Origin: Mycobacterium sp. IS-3022
GTDB lineage: Bacteria; Actinomycetota; Actinomycetes; Mycobacteriales; Mycobacteriaceae
Length of the DNA: 64,000 nt
Assembly: GCF_001500065.1 (NCBI RefSeq)
Contig: NZ_LQIN01000006.1
Location: forward strand, 62,001 to 126,000
Reading direction: 5' to 3'
Below are positions 54,890 through 64,000 of this stretch, piece by piece (positions within the stretch are counted from its first letter, which is position 1; every line of letters starts with the position of its first letter). Under the pieces are notes generated by a model that ran no database searches, was not told the DNA's origin, and worked only from the letters and a program-made list of their open reading frames with translations. The position numbers and the translations under genes are program-made.

Positions 54890-55294
54890 ATGCCACTCTC
54901 CGATCATGAGCAGCGCATGCTCGACCAGATCGAGAGCGCGCTCTACGCCGAGGACCCGAAGTTCGCTTCGAGTGTTCGCGGCGGCACCCTGCGCGCTCCC
55001 TCGACCCGACGCCGACTGCAAGGCGCCGCGCTGTTCGTGATCGGCCTCGCGATGCTGGTGTCCGGTGTCGCGTTCCCGGCCACCCAGATCAGTGGCTTCC
55101 CAGTGCTCTCGGTCCTCGGTTTCATCGTGATGTTCGGCGGTGTCGTGTATGCGATCACCGGCCCGCGTGTACCCGGTGGCCGCGACCGCTCGGCTCCCGA
55201 GCCCGGCGCCCCGCGTCAGAAGCGCAGCAAGGGTTCGGGCGGATCGTTCGCCAGTCGCATGGAAGATCGGTTCCGCCGCCGCTTCGACGAGTAG
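54890..55294 (+). CDS. DUF3040 membrane protein (Rv2169c homologue)
   Basis: 134 residues. The N-terminus PLSDHEQRMLDQIESALYAE is the DUF3040 signature. Two membrane helices (about 43-63 and 67-88), then a basic, Arg/Lys-rich C-terminus. Function unknown; conserved beside mraZ in actinobacteria. ATG 54890 is preceded by GAGGGAGGGACGA. Ends 15 bases before a strong intrinsic terminator. Promoter candidates in the 189-base upstream gap include TATCAT at about 54797. Confidence 0.9.
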   Translation: MPLSDHEQRMLDQIESALYAEDPKFASSVRGGTLRAPSTRRRLQGAALFVIGLAMLVSGVAFPATQISGFPVLSVLGFIVMFGGVVYAITGPRVPGGRDRSAPEPGAPRQKRSKGSGGSFASRMEDRFRRRFDE

Positions 55295-55309
55295 TTACCC
55301 GCCGACGCA

Positions 55310-55340
55310 GGGGCAGCCCGTAAGGGGCTGCCCCTTTTTT
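55310..55340 (+). terminator. Intrinsic terminator after the DUF3040 gene
   Basis: GGGGCAGCCC (55310-55319), 5-base loop, GGGCTGCCCC (55325-55334), then six T (55335-55340). A perfect 10-bp stem with a T-tract: the clearest intrinsic terminator in the window. It separates the DUF3040 gene from the mraZ promoter. Confidence 0.9.
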
Positions 55341-55506
55341 CGTGGGCGGGCGGGCCGTCACGCCCCACTGTTCCCCACCACTGCGCCGCGCGCCGTCTAG
55401 CAGCGATTTTCCCTGCCCAGCGCGACGGCCGCCCAGCCGCGAGAGATCTAGTTACCACTCTTTTTGGGGCCGGAGTGGGGCTACCGGCAGAATTGCCCGC
55501 TCTAAA

Positions 55507-55542
55507 TGGTGGAGAGTGGGGGATTGTGGGGTAAAGTGGCAG
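55507..55542 (+). promoter_or_regulatory. MraZ-binding boxes and mraZ promoter
   Basis: TGGTGG (55507), TGGGGG (55517), TGGGGT (55527) and TGGCAG (55537) repeat at an exact 10-base period. This equals the MraZ operator pattern known from E. coli (TGGGN repeats, 5 bases apart). A -10-like TAAAGT (55532-55537) lies inside the array, so binding should block transcription. Leader of about 42 bases before the mraZ ATG. The rest of the 291-base gap after the terminator shows no other gene. Confidence 0.75.
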
Positions 55543-55585
55543 ACACCGGAGCGACCGGACTCCGGGCGGCAGGGAGGTCGGCGAG

Positions 55586-56017
55586 ATGTTTCTCGGCACC
55601 TACACGCCGAAACTCGACGACAAAGGGCGGCTCACGCTGCCCGCCAAGTTCCGCGACGCGCTGGCAGGAGGGTTGATGGTCACCAAGAGTCAGGATCACA
55701 GCCTCGCCGTTTACCCGCGCGCCGAGTTCGAGAAGCTGGCGCGGCGGGCGTCGCAGGCATCGCGAAGCAATCCCGAAGCGCGCGCTTTCCTGCGGAACCT
55801 GGCTGCCGCCACCGATGAACAGCATCCGGATGCGCAAGGCCGGATCACCCTGTCGGCCGATCACCGTCGCTACGCGAACCTGTCGAAGGACTGCGTGGTG
55901 ATCGGATCGGTCGATTACCTGGAGATCTGGGATTCGACAGCATGGCAGGAGTACCAGCAGACCCACGAAGAGAACTTCTCTGCGGCCACCGATGAAGCTC
56001 TGCACGACATCATCTGA
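55586..56017 (+). CDS. mraZ: Transcriptional regulator MraZ
   Basis: 143 residues, the usual MraZ length. Two copies of the swapped-hairpin AbrB-like domain: residues 1-60 starting [20 protein letters not shown], and 75-130 around [18 protein letters not shown]. It is a ring-forming DNA-binding protein that represses its own division and cell-wall operon. ATG 55586 has GGGAGG about 9 bases upstream. Followed by a 26-base overlap or a 145-base gap before rsmH, depending on the rsmH start. Confidence 0.97.
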   Translation: MFLGTYTPKLDDKGRLTLPAKFRDALAGGLMVTKSQDHSLAVYPRAEFEKLARRASQASRSNPEARAFLRNLAAATDEQHPDAQGRITLSADHRRYANLSKDCVVIGSVDYLEIWDSTAWQEYQQTHEENFSAATDEALHDII

Positions 56018-57149
56018 TCCGGCGGTCGACCGACACAGCGGCCGACATCTGGCCCGTGCATCGCGGTCTCTGCCCGAACCGGCCCTGGCGTACTTCCCCA
56101 ACGCCAGGTTCGCGCTCTCGGACAGGGACCCCGATGCAGGGGCGTGGAACGGAGGGAAGGCGATGGAACGGCGCACCGGAGACCATGGACACGTCCCGGT
56201 CATGCTGGACCGCTGCGTCGAACTCCTCAAACCCGCGCTGACGCGGCACAGCTCATCCGGTGAGGGAGCGCTGCTCGTCGACGCGACCCTCGGCGCGGGC
56301 GGACACGCCGAGAGGTTTCTGACCGAACTGCCCGGGCTGCGACTGATCGGCCTGGACCGCGACCCCGACGCACTGTGGATCGCGGGGGAGCGGTTGTCGC
56401 GGTTCGCCGACCGGGTGACGTTGGTGCGCACTCGCTACGACGGCATCGCGACGGCCCTCAGCGAAACCGCCTGGAGCGCAGGCAAAGCCGACGGTGTGCT
56501 GTTCGACCTCGGCGTGTCCTCCATGCAGCTGGACCGCACCGACCGCGGGTTCTCCTACGCCGCGGACGCGCCGCTGGACATGCGGATGGACCCCGACGCG
56601 GAGCTGACGGCCGCGGACGTCGTCAACACCTACGACCAGAAGTCGCTGACCCGGCTGTTGCGCGAGTTCGGCGAGGAGCGCTTCGCCGGCCGGATCGCCG
56701 CCGCGCTCGTCCGCCGGCGCGCCCGCCAGCCCTTCCGTACCACCGGCGAGCTGGTCGAGCTGCTTTATCAGGCGATTCCGGCGCCTGCGCGGCGCACCGG
56801 CGGCCACCCGGCGAAGCGCACGTTCCAGGCGCTGCGCATCGCGGTCAACGGCGAGTTGGACTCGTTGCGTGCCGCGTTGCCGGCGGCGCTGAGCGCTCTC
56901 ACCCCGGGAGGCCGCATCGTCGTGATGGCCTACCAGTCGTTGGAGGACCGCATCGTCAAATCGGCCTTCGCGGCCGCAGCGGCGTCCAGGACACCACCCG
57001 GCCTTCCCGTCGAACTGCCGGGTCACGGCCCGGAGTTCGTCGCACTGACCCGCGGTGTCGAGCGCGCAGCTCCCGAGGAGATCGAACGAAACCCGCGTAG
57101 CGCGCCCGTGCGGCTACGAGCACTGGAGAAGGTGGGGGCCGCCAGGTGA
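55992..57149 (+). CDS. rsmH: 16S rRNA (cytosine1402-N4)-methyltransferase RsmH (MraW)
   Basis: 385 residues from ATG 55992, or 328 from ATG 56163. SAM-binding [24 protein letters not shown] and [60 protein letters not shown]. It methylates C1402 of 16S rRNA. ATG 56163 has an excellent GGAGGGAAGG, but the preceding segment [20 protein letters not shown] resembles the N-terminus of the M. tuberculosis protein as I recall it, which argues for the longer form; that start lacks a ribosome-binding site and lies inside mraZ. The stop overlaps the ftsL GTG (GTGA). Confidence 0.9.
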   Translation: MKLCTTSSDPAVDRHSGRHLARASRSLPEPALAYFPNARFALSDRDPDAGAWNGGKAMERRTGDHGHVPVMLDRCVELLKPALTRHSSSGEGALLVDATLGAGGHAERFLTELPGLRLIGLDRDPDALWIAGERLSRFADRVTLVRTRYDGIATALSETAWSAGKADGVLFDLGVSSMQLDRTDRGFSYAADAPLDMRMDPDAELTAADVVNTYDQKSLTRLLREFGEERFAGRIAAALVRRRARQPFRTTGELVELLYQAIPAPARRTGGHPAKRTFQALRIAVNGELDSLRAALPAALSALTPGGRIVVMAYQSLEDRIVKSAFAAAAASRTPPGLPVELPGHGPEFVALTRGVERAAPEEIERNPRSAPVRLRALEKVGAAR

Positions 57150-58228
57150 AGGTTAAGCAGACCAAGCAGACCAAGCAGACCAAGCGGGCCAAGCCGACCA
57201 AGCAGGTCAAGCGAGGTGCAGCGGTGCGCGGCGGCGACGAGCGTCGGCGCTCCACCCGAGGTGCCCAGCGTCGCTCGGGGGATGCGCAGGCGCGACGCAA
57301 GCCCACTCGTGAGCAGCGACCGCAGCGCTCCGGGCCGCAGACCAATCCCATTCCGCGTCCCTCCGATGCACCGGGCCGGCCGAAGAACGCCAGCCAGGCC
57401 AAGGCGCGGGCCAAGGCCCGAAAAGCCAAAGCCCCGAAGGTCGTTCGGCCGCCGCTGCGCGAGCGCATCATCGTCAAGCTGGCCTCGATCGAGCTGAATC
57501 CGCGTGCTCTGATGTCCAGGGTGCCGTTCGTGGTGCTCGTGATCGGCTCGCTTGGATTCGGCCTCGGGACCACACTGTGGCTTTCCACCGACGCGGCGGA
57601 GCGCTCCTACCGGCTGGGCAACGCCCGCGAGACGAATCAGGCTCTGCTGCAACAGAAGGAAGCGCTGGAGCGCGATGTGCTCGAGGCGCAGGCCGCACCC
57701 GCGTTGGCCGAAGCCGCCCGCGAGCTCGGGATGATCCCGTCGCGCGACACCGCTCACCTGGTGCAGGATCCCGCCGGCAACTGGGTAGTGGTCGGAACTC
57801 CCAAGCCGGCCGAAGGGGTTCCGCCGCCGCCGCTCAACACGCCACTGCCGGAAGAGACTCCGCCGCCGGCGCCGCGGCCGCCCGCGCCGCGTGTCGTCGA
57901 GCCCCGTGAGCTGACCGTTCGCATGCCGTCCCGCGAGGAACCGCAGCTGGGCGCACAGGCGCCGACGGCAGTCCCCCCGGGCGCACAGTCGCCGACGGCG
58001 GTGCCGCCGGCCGTGGCCGCGCCGCATGCGCTTCCGGGACAGCCGCCGCTTCCCGGCCCCGCCGCCGCGATGCCGCCGACCGCGCCGATCGTCCCGCCCG
58101 GCGATCACATGCAGGCCGCTCCGCTCGGTGCGCCGCACGTTCCCACCCAGCAGGCGCTGCCGGGCCCGGTACCGGGAGCCGAGCAGTTCAGCCCCGCCGT
58201 CCCGGCGCCGGCAGGCGCTGGAGCATGA
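57146..58228 (+). CDS. ftsL: Cell division protein FtsL-like
   Basis: 360 residues. A long basic cytoplasmic N-terminus (1-120, many Lys/Arg/Gln) starts with three KQT repeats, one membrane helix at about 127-147, a short coiled coil ([20 protein letters not shown]), then a Pro-rich tail (about 225-360). FtsL with FtsB/FtsQ activates the septal PBP-FtsW pair; mycobacterial FtsL is far longer than the E. coli one, mainly through these tails. GTG 57146 is coupled to rsmH; the stop overlaps pbpB (ATGA). Confidence 0.9.
   Translation: MKVKQTKQTKQTKRAKPTKQVKRGAAVRGGDERRRSTRGAQRRSGDAQARRKPTREQRPQRSGPQTNPIPRPSDAPGRPKNASQAKARAKARKAKAPKVVRPPLRERIIVKLASIELNPRALMSRVPFVVLVIGSLGFGLGTTLWLSTDAAERSYRLGNARETNQALLQQKEALERDVLEAQAAPALAEAARELGMIPSRDTAHLVQDPAGNWVVVGTPKPAEGVPPPPLNTPLPEETPPPAPRPPAPRVVEPRELTVRMPSREEPQLGAQAPTAVPPGAQSPTAVPPAVAAPHALPGQPPLPGPAAAMPPTAPIVPPGDHMQAAPLGAPHVPTQQALPGPVPGAEQFSPAVPAPAGAGA
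57155..57181 (+). repeat. 9-bp tandem repeat at the ftsL 5' end
   Basis: AAGCAGACC occurs three times in a row, encoding Lys-Gln-Thr three times, followed by related AAGCGGGCC and AAGCCGACC units. Copy-number change would stay in frame, so length variation between strains is likely. Confidence 0.85.
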
Positions 58229-60156
58229 GCCGCGGCGAGCGCCGGCGCCGCGATGGCGGTGCTCAGGACACCCGCCGCAAGTCCGTCGCCGTTTCGCAGG
58301 AACGGTCGGCAAAATCCCGCCGGACCCGCGCGCCGATGGCCGGAACCGGCTTGCGCAGCGCGTCTTTCGTGTTCCGGCACCGGGTCGGCAACGCGGTCAT
58401 CTTCCTGGTGCTGATCGTCGCGGCCGGTCAGCTGTTCAACCTTCAGGTGCCTCGCGCGGAGGGGCTGCGCGCCGAGGCCGCGGGCCAGCTCAAGGTCGTC
58501 GACGTCGAGAAGGCTGTGCGCGGTTCGATCGTCGACCGCAACAACGACAAGCTCGCCTTCACGATCGAGGCGCGCGCCCTGACCTTTCAGCCGGTCAAGG
58601 TCCGCAAGCAGTTGGAGGAGGCCAGGGCGAAATCCACGGAGGCGCCCGAACCGAACCGCAGGCTACGTGAGATCGCCGCCGAGGTGGCGTCGCGGCTGAA
58701 CAACAAGCCCGATGCCGCAACCGTTCTCAAGAAGCTCAAGAGCAGTGAGACGTTCGTCTACCTCGCGCGTGCGGTCGACCCCGCGATCGCCGACGCGATC
58801 ACCACCAAGTTCCCCGAGGTGGGTTCGGAGCGCCAGGATCTGCGCCAGTATCCGGGCGGCTCGTTGGCCGCCAACATCGTGGGCGGTATCGACTGGGACG
58901 GGCACGGCCTGCTCGGCCTCGAGGACTCGCTCGACGCCGTGCTGGCGGGCACCGACGGGTCGATCACCTATGACCGCGGGTCCGACGGCGTCGTCATCCC
59001 GGGCAGTTACCGCAACCGCCACGACGCGGTCGACGGTTCCACGGTGATGCTGACCATTGACGACGACATCCAGTTCTACGTTCAGCAGCAGGTGCAGCAG
59101 GCCAAGAACCTGTCCGGCGCCAAGAACGTCTCCGCCGTGGTGCTGGACGCGAAAAGCGGTGAGGTGCTGGCGATGGCGAACGACAACACGTTCGACCCGA
59201 GCCAGGACATCGGCCGTCAGGAGGATCGCGAACTGGGCAACCCGTCGGTGTCGTCTCCGTACGAGCCCGGCTCGGTCAACAAGATCGTCACCGCCGCCTC
59301 CGTCATCGAGTACGGGTTGTCGCATCCCGACGAGGTGCTGCAGGTGCCGGGGTCGATCCATATGGGTGGCGTCACCGTCGGCGACGCGTGGGAGCACGGC
59401 ACGATGCCCTACACCACCACCGGGATCTTCGGTAAGTCCTCCAACGTGGGCACGCTGATGCTGGCCCAGCGTCTCGGCCCCGAGCGCTTCTTCGAGATGC
59501 TGCGCAAGTTCGGTCTCGGGCAGCGCACTCGGGTCGGACTGCCGGGGGAGAGCGCAGGTCTGGTCCCGCCGATCGACCAGTGGTCGGGTAGCACGTTCGC
59601 CAACCTGCCCATCGGACAGGGCCTTTCGATGACGCTGCTTCAGATGACGGGGATGTATCAGGCGATCGCCAACGACGGTGTGCGCGTCCCACCCCGCATC
59701 GTCAAGTCCACCATCGGTCCCGACGGCACTCGCACCGACGAACCGCGGCCCGAGGGTGTGCGGGTGGTGTCGCCGAAGACCGCGCAGACAGTGCGGCAGA
59801 TGCTGCGGGCGACGGTGCAACGCGACCCCACGGGCGAACAGCAGGGCACCGGCTGGCAGGCCGGCGTCGAGGGGTATCAGATCTCCGGGAAAACCGGCAC
59901 GGCACAGCAGATCAACCCGGCGTGCGGGTGCTACTACGACGACGTCTACTGGATCACCTTCGCCGGCATCGCCACCACCGACGATCCTCGCTACGTGGTC
60001 GGCATCATGATGGACAACCCGCAGCGCACCGCCGACGGCCAGCCTGGAACGACGGCAGCGCCGCTGTTCCACAACATCACGTCCTGGCTGCTGCAGCGCG
60101 AGAATGTGCCGCTCTCGCCGGACCCCGGTCCACGGCTGACGCTGCAGGCCACCTGA
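58225..60156 (+). CDS. pbpB: Septal peptidoglycan transpeptidase PbpB (FtsI)
   Basis: 643 residues. Cytoplasmic basic N-terminus, membrane helix about 55-75 (IFLVLIVAAGQLFNLQV), PBP dimerisation domain about 80-285, transpeptidase domain about 290-630. All three active-site motifs are intact: SVNK (Ser350-Lys353), SSN (405-407) and KTG (556-558). Class B PBP that cross-links septal peptidoglycan with FtsW. ATG overlaps ftsL. PASTA domains are absent, as in mycobacterial PbpB. murE starts 68 bases later. Confidence 0.97.
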   Translation: MSRGERRRRDGGAQDTRRKSVAVSQERSAKSRRTRAPMAGTGLRSASFVFRHRVGNAVIFLVLIVAAGQLFNLQVPRAEGLRAEAAGQLKVVDVEKAVRGSIVDRNNDKLAFTIEARALTFQPVKVRKQLEEARAKSTEAPEPNRRLREIAAEVASRLNNKPDAATVLKKLKSSETFVYLARAVDPAIADAITTKFPEVGSERQDLRQYPGGSLAANIVGGIDWDGHGLLGLEDSLDAVLAGTDGSITYDRGSDGVVIPGSYRNRHDAVDGSTVMLTIDDDIQFYVQQQVQQAKNLSGAKNVSAVVLDAKSGEVLAMANDNTFDPSQDIGRQEDRELGNPSVSSPYEPGSVNKIVTAASVIEYGLSHPDEVLQVPGSIHMGGVTVGDAWEHGTMPYTTTGIFGKSSNVGTLMLAQRLGPERFFEMLRKFGLGQRTRVGLPGESAGLVPPIDQWSGSTFANLPIGQGLSMTLLQMTGMYQAIANDGVRVPPRIVKSTIGPDGTRTDEPRPEGVRVVSPKTAQTVRQMLRATVQRDPTGEQQGTGWQAGVEGYQISGKTGTAQQINPACGCYYDDVYWITFAGIATTDDPRYVVGIMMDNPQRTADGQPGTTAAPLFHNITSWLLQRENVPLSPDPGPRLTLQAT

Positions 60157-60224
60157 GGGCGGCGCCGACGGCCTCCGACATGCGGCGGGCGCCCAGAGTG
60201 CCGGGTCGGTAGGGTGTCTTGGCC

Positions 60225-61748
60225 ATGAACCTGCGACCCCGCCATCCCGCCGGTCCGGCGCTCGGGCCACTGGCCGAGCAGGTCCAGGCGGTGCCCGCCG
60301 GAGGCGGACCCGTGCCGCAGATCAGCATCACCGGAGTCACGTTGCGCAGCGGCGACGTCGAACCCGGCGACCTGTTCGCGGCGCTGCCCGGCGCGTCGTC
60401 GCACGGCGGACGGCATGCGAGTGAGGCCGTCGCACGCGGCGCGACCGCGGTCCTGACCGATCCGGACGGGCTGGTGCTCGTGGGGACCGAGGTGGACGTG
60501 CCCGTCCTCATCCACCCGTCCCCGCGGTCGGTGCTCGGCGAGTTGGCGGCGGCGGTGTACGGACGACCGTCCGAGCGGCTGCGTGTCATCGGGGTCACGG
60601 GCACTTCCGGCAAGACCACCACCACATATCTGGTGGAGGCCGGGCTGCGGTCGGCGGAGCGGGTGGCCGGGCTGATCGGCACGGTCGGGGTCCGAATCGA
60701 CGGACGCGATCAGGCCAGTGCCCTCACCACGCCCGAAGCGCCCGATCTGCAAGCGTTGCTCGCGGTGATGGTCGAGCAGGGGGTCGACACCGTCGTGATG
60801 GAGGTGTCGAGCCACGCACTGTCGCTGGGCCGCGTCGACGGTGTGCGGTTCGCGGTCGGAGGGTTCACCAACCTGTCGCGCGACCACCTCGACTTCCACC
60901 CGACGATGCGCGACTACTTCGAAGCCAAGGCGCGGCTGTTCGATCCCGAATCCCGCAATTGCGCAGACGTTTCCGTGCTGTGCGTGGACGACGACGCAGG
61001 CCGCGCGATGGCCAGGCTGGCGCGCGACCCGGTCACCGTCAGTGCGACCGGACGCGACGCCGACTGGCGTGTCGACGACATCCGCACCGTCGACCGCAAC
61101 GCGCAGGAGTTCTTCGCGGTCGACCCCGCCGGTGTGCATCACGGGCTGCGGATCGGGCTGCCGGGTCGCTACAACGTGGCCAACTGCCTACTCGCGGCCG
61201 CGCTGCTCGACGCGGTCGGGGTCTCGCCCGAACAGGCCGCGCCCGGATTGCGCACCGCGACCGTGCCGGGCCGGATGGAAGCCGTCGAGCGCGGACAGGA
61301 CTTCCTGGCGCTGGTCGACTACGCGCACAAGCCCGGAGCGCTGCAGGCGGTGCTGGAGACACTGCGGGCGCAGACCGACGGCCGGCTGGCGGTGGTCTTC
61401 GGTGCGGGCGGCAACCGCGATCAAGGTAAGCGGGAGCCGATGGGACGCGTCGCCGCCGAGTTGGCCGACCTGGTGGTCGTCACCGACGACAATCCTCGCG
61501 ACGAGGATCCCGCCGCGATCCGCGCGGCGATCGTCGCGGGAGCCTCGACCGGGTCCACGAAGGTCGTCGAGATCGGGGACCGCCGCGCGGCGATCGCTCA
61601 CGCGGTGGCGTGGGCGCGGGCCGGGGACGTCGTGTTGATCGCGGGGAAGGGCCACGAGGCCGGCCAGACCAGCGCCGGAGTGACCCGCCCGTTCGACGAC
61701 CGCCAGGAGCTGGCGGACGCCCTCGAGGCAGCGGGTCACCGGCCATGA
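60225..61748 (+). CDS. murE: UDP-MurNAc-tripeptide synthetase (meso-DAP-adding) MurE
   Basis: 507 residues. Adds meso-diaminopimelate to UDP-MurNAc-Ala-Glu. ATP loop GTSGKTT (126-132), [30 protein letters not shown], and the meso-DAP specificity motif DNPR (422-425). The N-terminal domain begins about residue 30. ATG 60225 chosen; a TTG two codons earlier is possible. TAGGGT nine bases before the ATG suggests an own promoter with almost no leader, so murE-murF-mraY might be transcribed both from here and from mraZ. Confidence 0.97.
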   Translation: MNLRPRHPAGPALGPLAEQVQAVPAGGGPVPQISITGVTLRSGDVEPGDLFAALPGASSHGGRHASEAVARGATAVLTDPDGLVLVGTEVDVPVLIHPSPRSVLGELAAAVYGRPSERLRVIGVTGTSGKTTTTYLVEAGLRSAERVAGLIGTVGVRIDGRDQASALTTPEAPDLQALLAVMVEQGVDTVVMEVSSHALSLGRVDGVRFAVGGFTNLSRDHLDFHPTMRDYFEAKARLFDPESRNCADVSVLCVDDDAGRAMARLARDPVTVSATGRDADWRVDDIRTVDRNAQEFFAVDPAGVHHGLRIGLPGRYNVANCLLAAALLDAVGVSPEQAAPGLRTATVPGRMEAVERGQDFLALVDYAHKPGALQAVLETLRAQTDGRLAVVFGAGGNRDQGKREPMGRVAAELADLVVVTDDNPRDEDPAAIRAAIVAGASTGSTKVVEIGDRRAAIAHAVAWARAGDVVLIAGKGHEAGQTSAGVTRPFDDRQELADALEAAGHRP

Positions 61749-63310
61749 TCGACCTCACGATCGCCCAGATCGCCGAGATCGTCGGCGGCCGGCTCGCCGA
61801 CGTCTCCGCCGAGGACGCTTCATCCACCCGGATCACGGGCACCGTCGAGTTCGACTCGCGGGCCGTCACGCGCGGCGGCCTCTTTCTCGCGCTGCCCGGG
61901 GCCCGTTCGGACGGACACGACTTTGCCGCCGCGGCCGTGGCGTCCGGCGCCGCCGCAGTGCTCGCCGCGCGGCCGGTCGGGGTGCCCGCGATCGTCGTCG
62001 ATCCGACCCCCGAGACGTCCGACCGTGGCGCAGGCGTGCTGGAGCACGACTCCGACGGCTCCGGCGCAGCGGTGCTGGCAGCATTGGCGAAGCTGGCGGC
62101 CGCGGTCGCCGCGGAACTCGTCGAGGGCGGGCTCACGATCATCGGCATCACCGGATCGTCCGGCAAGACCTCGACCAAGGACCTGGTGGCTGCGGTGCTG
62201 GCGCCGCTGGGCGAGGTGATCGCGCCGCCGGGGTCGTTCAACAATGAACTCGGTCATCCCTGGACGGTGCTGCGCGCGACGCGGGCCACCGATTTCCTGG
62301 TGCTGGAGATGTCGGCTCGCCACCGCGGCAACATCGCGGCGCTGGCCGCCATCGCCACGCCGTCCATCGCGGTGGTGTTGAACGTGGGCACTGCGCACCT
62401 CGGCGAGTTTGGTTCCCGTGAGGCGATTGCGGCGACGAAAGCCGAACTGCCGCAAGCTGTTCCGGCGTCCGGGGCGGTAGTGCTCAATGTCGACGACAGC
62501 GCGGTGGCCGCGATGGCCGCGCAGACCGCGGCGCGGGTGGTCCGGGTGTCCCGGGAGCCCGGCGGCGGGGACGCGGACGTCTGGGCCGAGGCGGTCACGC
62601 TCGACGAGCTGGCCCGGCCGCGGTTCAACCTGCACGCCGGACCCCGACATGTCGAGGTCACGCTTTCCGTGCACGGCGACCACCAGGTCTCCAACGCCCT
62701 GTGTGCGGCGGCCGTCGCGTTGGAGTGCGGCGCTTCTCTCGAGCAAGTGGCGGCCGCGCTCGCCACCGCCGGGCCGGTGTCCAAACACCGCATGCAGGTC
62801 ACCACCCGCAGCGACGGGGTCACCGTCATCAACGACGCGTACAACGCCAACCCCGACTCGATGCGCGCGGGTCTCAAGGCGCTGGCGTGGATGGCGCGCG
62901 TGGGCCCACACCCGGTGGGCCCACGCGCGCTGCGCAGCGGAGGTAGGGGAGGCGGGGGACGACGCCGCAGCTGGGCGGTGCTCGGCGAGATGGCCGAACT
63001 CGGCGACGACGCGATATCCGAGCATGACCGCATCGGCCGACTGGCCGTGCGATTAGATGTGTCACGACTCATCGTCGTCGGAACCGGGAGGGCTATGAGC
63101 GCCATGCACCACGGCGCAGTGATGGAGGGATCGTGGGGGGCTGAGGCCACCATGGTCGCCGACGCCGACGCGGCGCTGGCACTGCTGCGCGCCGAACTGC
63201 AACCGTCAGACGTGGTGCTGGTGAAGGCCTCCAACGCGGCCGGGCTGGGCGCGTTGGCCGATGCTTTGCTTGATCTTGGGGCTGCCGAGACCCGGGACCC
63301 GCACGCATGA
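61745..63310 (+). CDS. murF: UDP-MurNAc-tripeptide-D-Ala-D-Ala ligase MurF
   Basis: 521 residues. Adds D-Ala-D-Ala to complete the UDP-MurNAc-pentapeptide. ATP loop GSSGKTS (137-143), [26 protein letters not shown] and [13 protein letters not shown]. Between ALAWMAR and [13 protein letters not shown] there is a Gly/Pro/Arg-rich insertion of about 16 residues ([18 protein letters not shown]) that, as I recall, is absent from the M. tuberculosis protein; its DNA carries a perfect 16-bp hairpin. ATG 61745 overlaps the murE stop (ATGA) and the stop overlaps mraY. Confidence 0.95.
   Translation: MIDLTIAQIAEIVGGRLADVSAEDASSTRITGTVEFDSRAVTRGGLFLALPGARSDGHDFAAAAVASGAAAVLAARPVGVPAIVVDPTPETSDRGAGVLEHDSDGSGAAVLAALAKLAAAVAAELVEGGLTIIGITGSSGKTSTKDLVAAVLAPLGEVIAPPGSFNNELGHPWTVLRATRATDFLVLEMSARHRGNIAALAAIATPSIAVVLNVGTAHLGEFGSREAIAATKAELPQAVPASGAVVLNVDDSAVAAMAAQTAARVVRVSREPGGGDADVWAEAVTLDELARPRFNLHAGPRHVEVTLSVHGDHQVSNALCAAAVALECGASLEQVAAALATAGPVSKHRMQVTTRSDGVTVINDAYNANPDSMRAGLKALAWMARVGPHPVGPRALRSGGRGGGGRRRSWAVLGEMAELGDDAISEHDRIGRLAVRLDVSRLIVVGTGRAMSAMHHGAVMEGSWGAEATMVADADAALALLRAELQPSDVVLVKASNAAGLGALADALLDLGAAETRDPHA
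62894..62930. repeat. Perfect 16-bp inverted repeat inside murF
   Basis: GCGCGCGTGGGCCCAC (62894-62909), 5-base loop, GTGGGCCCACGCGCGC (62915-62930). Each arm itself contains the palindrome GTGGGCCCAC. It falls in the in-frame insertion of murF and is followed by a G-rich stretch (62938-62959, GGAGGTAGGGGAGGCGGGGG). Confidence 0.9.
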
Positions 63311-64000
63311 GACAGATCCTCATCGCCGTCGGCATTGCGCTGACGGTCTCGATCCTGCTCACCCCGTTGCTGATCCGGCTGTTCACCCGACAGGGCTTCG
63401 GCCACGAGATCCGCGAGGACGGGCCGCCGACCCACCACAAGAAGCGCGGCACACCGTCGATGGGCGGGGTGGCGATCGTCGCAGGGATCTGGGCCAGCTA
63501 CCTGGGCACGCACCTGGTGGGTGTCGTGATGGACGGCCGGGGCCCGTCCGCGTCGGGGTTGCTGGTGTTGTTCCTGGCCACCGCGCTGGGCGTCGTGGGC
63601 TTCGTCGACGACCTGATCAAGATTCGGCGCTCGCGCAACCTCGGCCTGAACAAGACCGCCAAGACGCTCGGGATCCTGGCCGCCGCGATGCTGTTCGGCG
63701 TGCTGGCCCTGCAGTTCCGCAACGCCGACGGGTTGACGCCCGGCAGCGCCGAACTGTCCTATGTGCGCGAGATCGCCACCGTCACGTTGCCGCCCGTGTT
63801 GTTCGTATTGTTCTGCGTCGTCGTGGTCAGCGCCTGGTCGAACGCGGTGAACTTCACCGATGGTCTGGACGGCCTCGCCGCGGGCGCGATGGCGATGGTG
63901 TGCGCGGCGTACGTGCTGATCACGTTCTGGCAGTTCCGCAATGCCTGTGCGACCAGCCCCGGGCTGGGCTGCTACAACGTGCGCGACCCGCTGGACCTGG
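63307..64000 (+). CDS. mraY: Phospho-MurNAc-pentapeptide transferase MraY, 5' part
   Basis: First 231 codons, cut by the window end (mycobacterial name murX). Transfers phospho-MurNAc-pentapeptide to undecaprenyl or decaprenyl phosphate, making lipid I. Visible: [16 protein letters not shown], the catalytic aspartates in [10 protein letters not shown], and [15 protein letters not shown]. Hydrophobic helices at residues 3-24, 49-70, 84-103, 122-140 and 159-177. ATG 63307 overlaps the murF stop (ATGA). Confidence 0.97.
   Translation, partial: MRQILIAVGIALTVSILLTPLLIRLFTRQGFGHEIREDGPPTHHKKRGTPSMGGVAIVAGIWASYLGTHLVGVVMDGRGPSASGLLVLFLATALGVVGFVDDLIKIRRSRNLGLNKTAKTLGILAAAMLFGVLALQFRNADGLTPGSAELSYVREIATVTLPPVLFVLFCVVVVSAWSNAVNFTDGLDGLAAGAMAMVCAAYVLITFWQFRNACATSPGLGCYNVRDPLDL

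Noticed and set aside
62938..62959. A G-quadruplex in murF
   Set aside because: The G-tracts are GG, GG, GGGG, GG and GGGGG; only a weak two-tetrad form is possible, so I mention it only as part of the hairpin entry.

Overview
The window is a high-GC actinobacterial chromosome segment, almost certainly from a Mycobacterium (Mycolicibacterium) species. Nearly every gene has a recognisable counterpart in the M. tuberculosis Rv2156c-Rv2221c interval, in the same relative order and orientation but running in the opposite direction. GTG starts are frequent, ATGA/GTGA stop-start overlaps are common, and many TANNNT -10 elements sit 6-7 nt before a start codon, the hallmark of mycobacterial leaderless mRNAs. 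No insertion sequence, prophage, CRISPR array, tRNA or rRNA gene was seen, and no stretch above 300 bases lacks a gene.

Layout. (1) 1-4.6 kb, nitrogen control: the 3' end of glnE, three genes not found here in M. tuberculosis as I remember it (hotdog thioesterase, LLM/F420-type oxidoreductase, DoxX), then glnA1 behind a four-half-site GlnR operator. (2) 4.1-9.9 kb, lipoic acid and E2: RDD protein, DUF4191 protein, lipA, lipB, a TIGR01777 epimerase and dlaT/sucB. (3) 10-18.2 kb: a small hypothetical, ephD, pepB, two tandem class III adenylate cyclases, gcvT, ilvE. (4) 18.3-25.4 kb: cobS-cobT-cobU, DUF3043 protein, A-type Fe-S protein, a membrane protein, adenosine kinase, asnB. (5) 25.5-33.2 kb, respiration: ctaC-ctaF, mmpS3, a DUF2561-type protein and, on the other strand, ctaE-qcrC-qcrA-qcrB, i.e. 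much of the bcc-aa3 supercomplex. (6) 33.3-38.5 kb: trpD, an exonuclease/GIY-YIG fusion, a small Cys-rich protein, an NlpC/P60 endopeptidase and a secreted HExxH protein. (7) 38.5-54.7 kb, envelope lipids and mannans: pimB, fadD15, an uncharacterised SRPBCC/SRPBCC/ArsA-like/Cys-motif gene run, a PlsC acyltransferase, an alpha-1,2-mannosyltransferase, an exoribonuclease, aroG, pknL and its substrate, mptA, idsA2, lppM, a GNAT enzyme. (8) 54.9-64 kb, the dcw cluster: DUF3040 gene, intrinsic terminator, MraZ boxes, mraZ, rsmH, ftsL, pbpB, murE, murF and the start of mraY, overlapping and co-directional from rsmH on apart from a 68-nt gap before murE.

How the genes work together. LipB and LipA make the lipoyl groups carried by DlaT (and by the glycine cleavage H protein that serves GcvT). 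QcrCAB, CtaE, CtaC and CtaF form one respiratory supercomplex. PimB, the two GT-C mannosyltransferases, FadD15 and the PlsC protein bear on phosphatidylinositol mannoside/lipomannan and phospholipid synthesis. AsnB (probable precursor amidation), the NlpC/P60 protein and the dcw genes bear on peptidoglycan.

Most notable points: the GlnR operator before glnA1; MraZ boxes with an exact 10-nt period; a perfect 16-bp hairpin inserted in murF; two in-frame, equal-length adenylate cyclases; an inverted-repeat element found in two convergent gene gaps; and the SRPBCC-ArsA-Cys-protein run, the best candidate here for an uncharacterised system. All comparisons with M. tuberculosis are from memory; no search was run.
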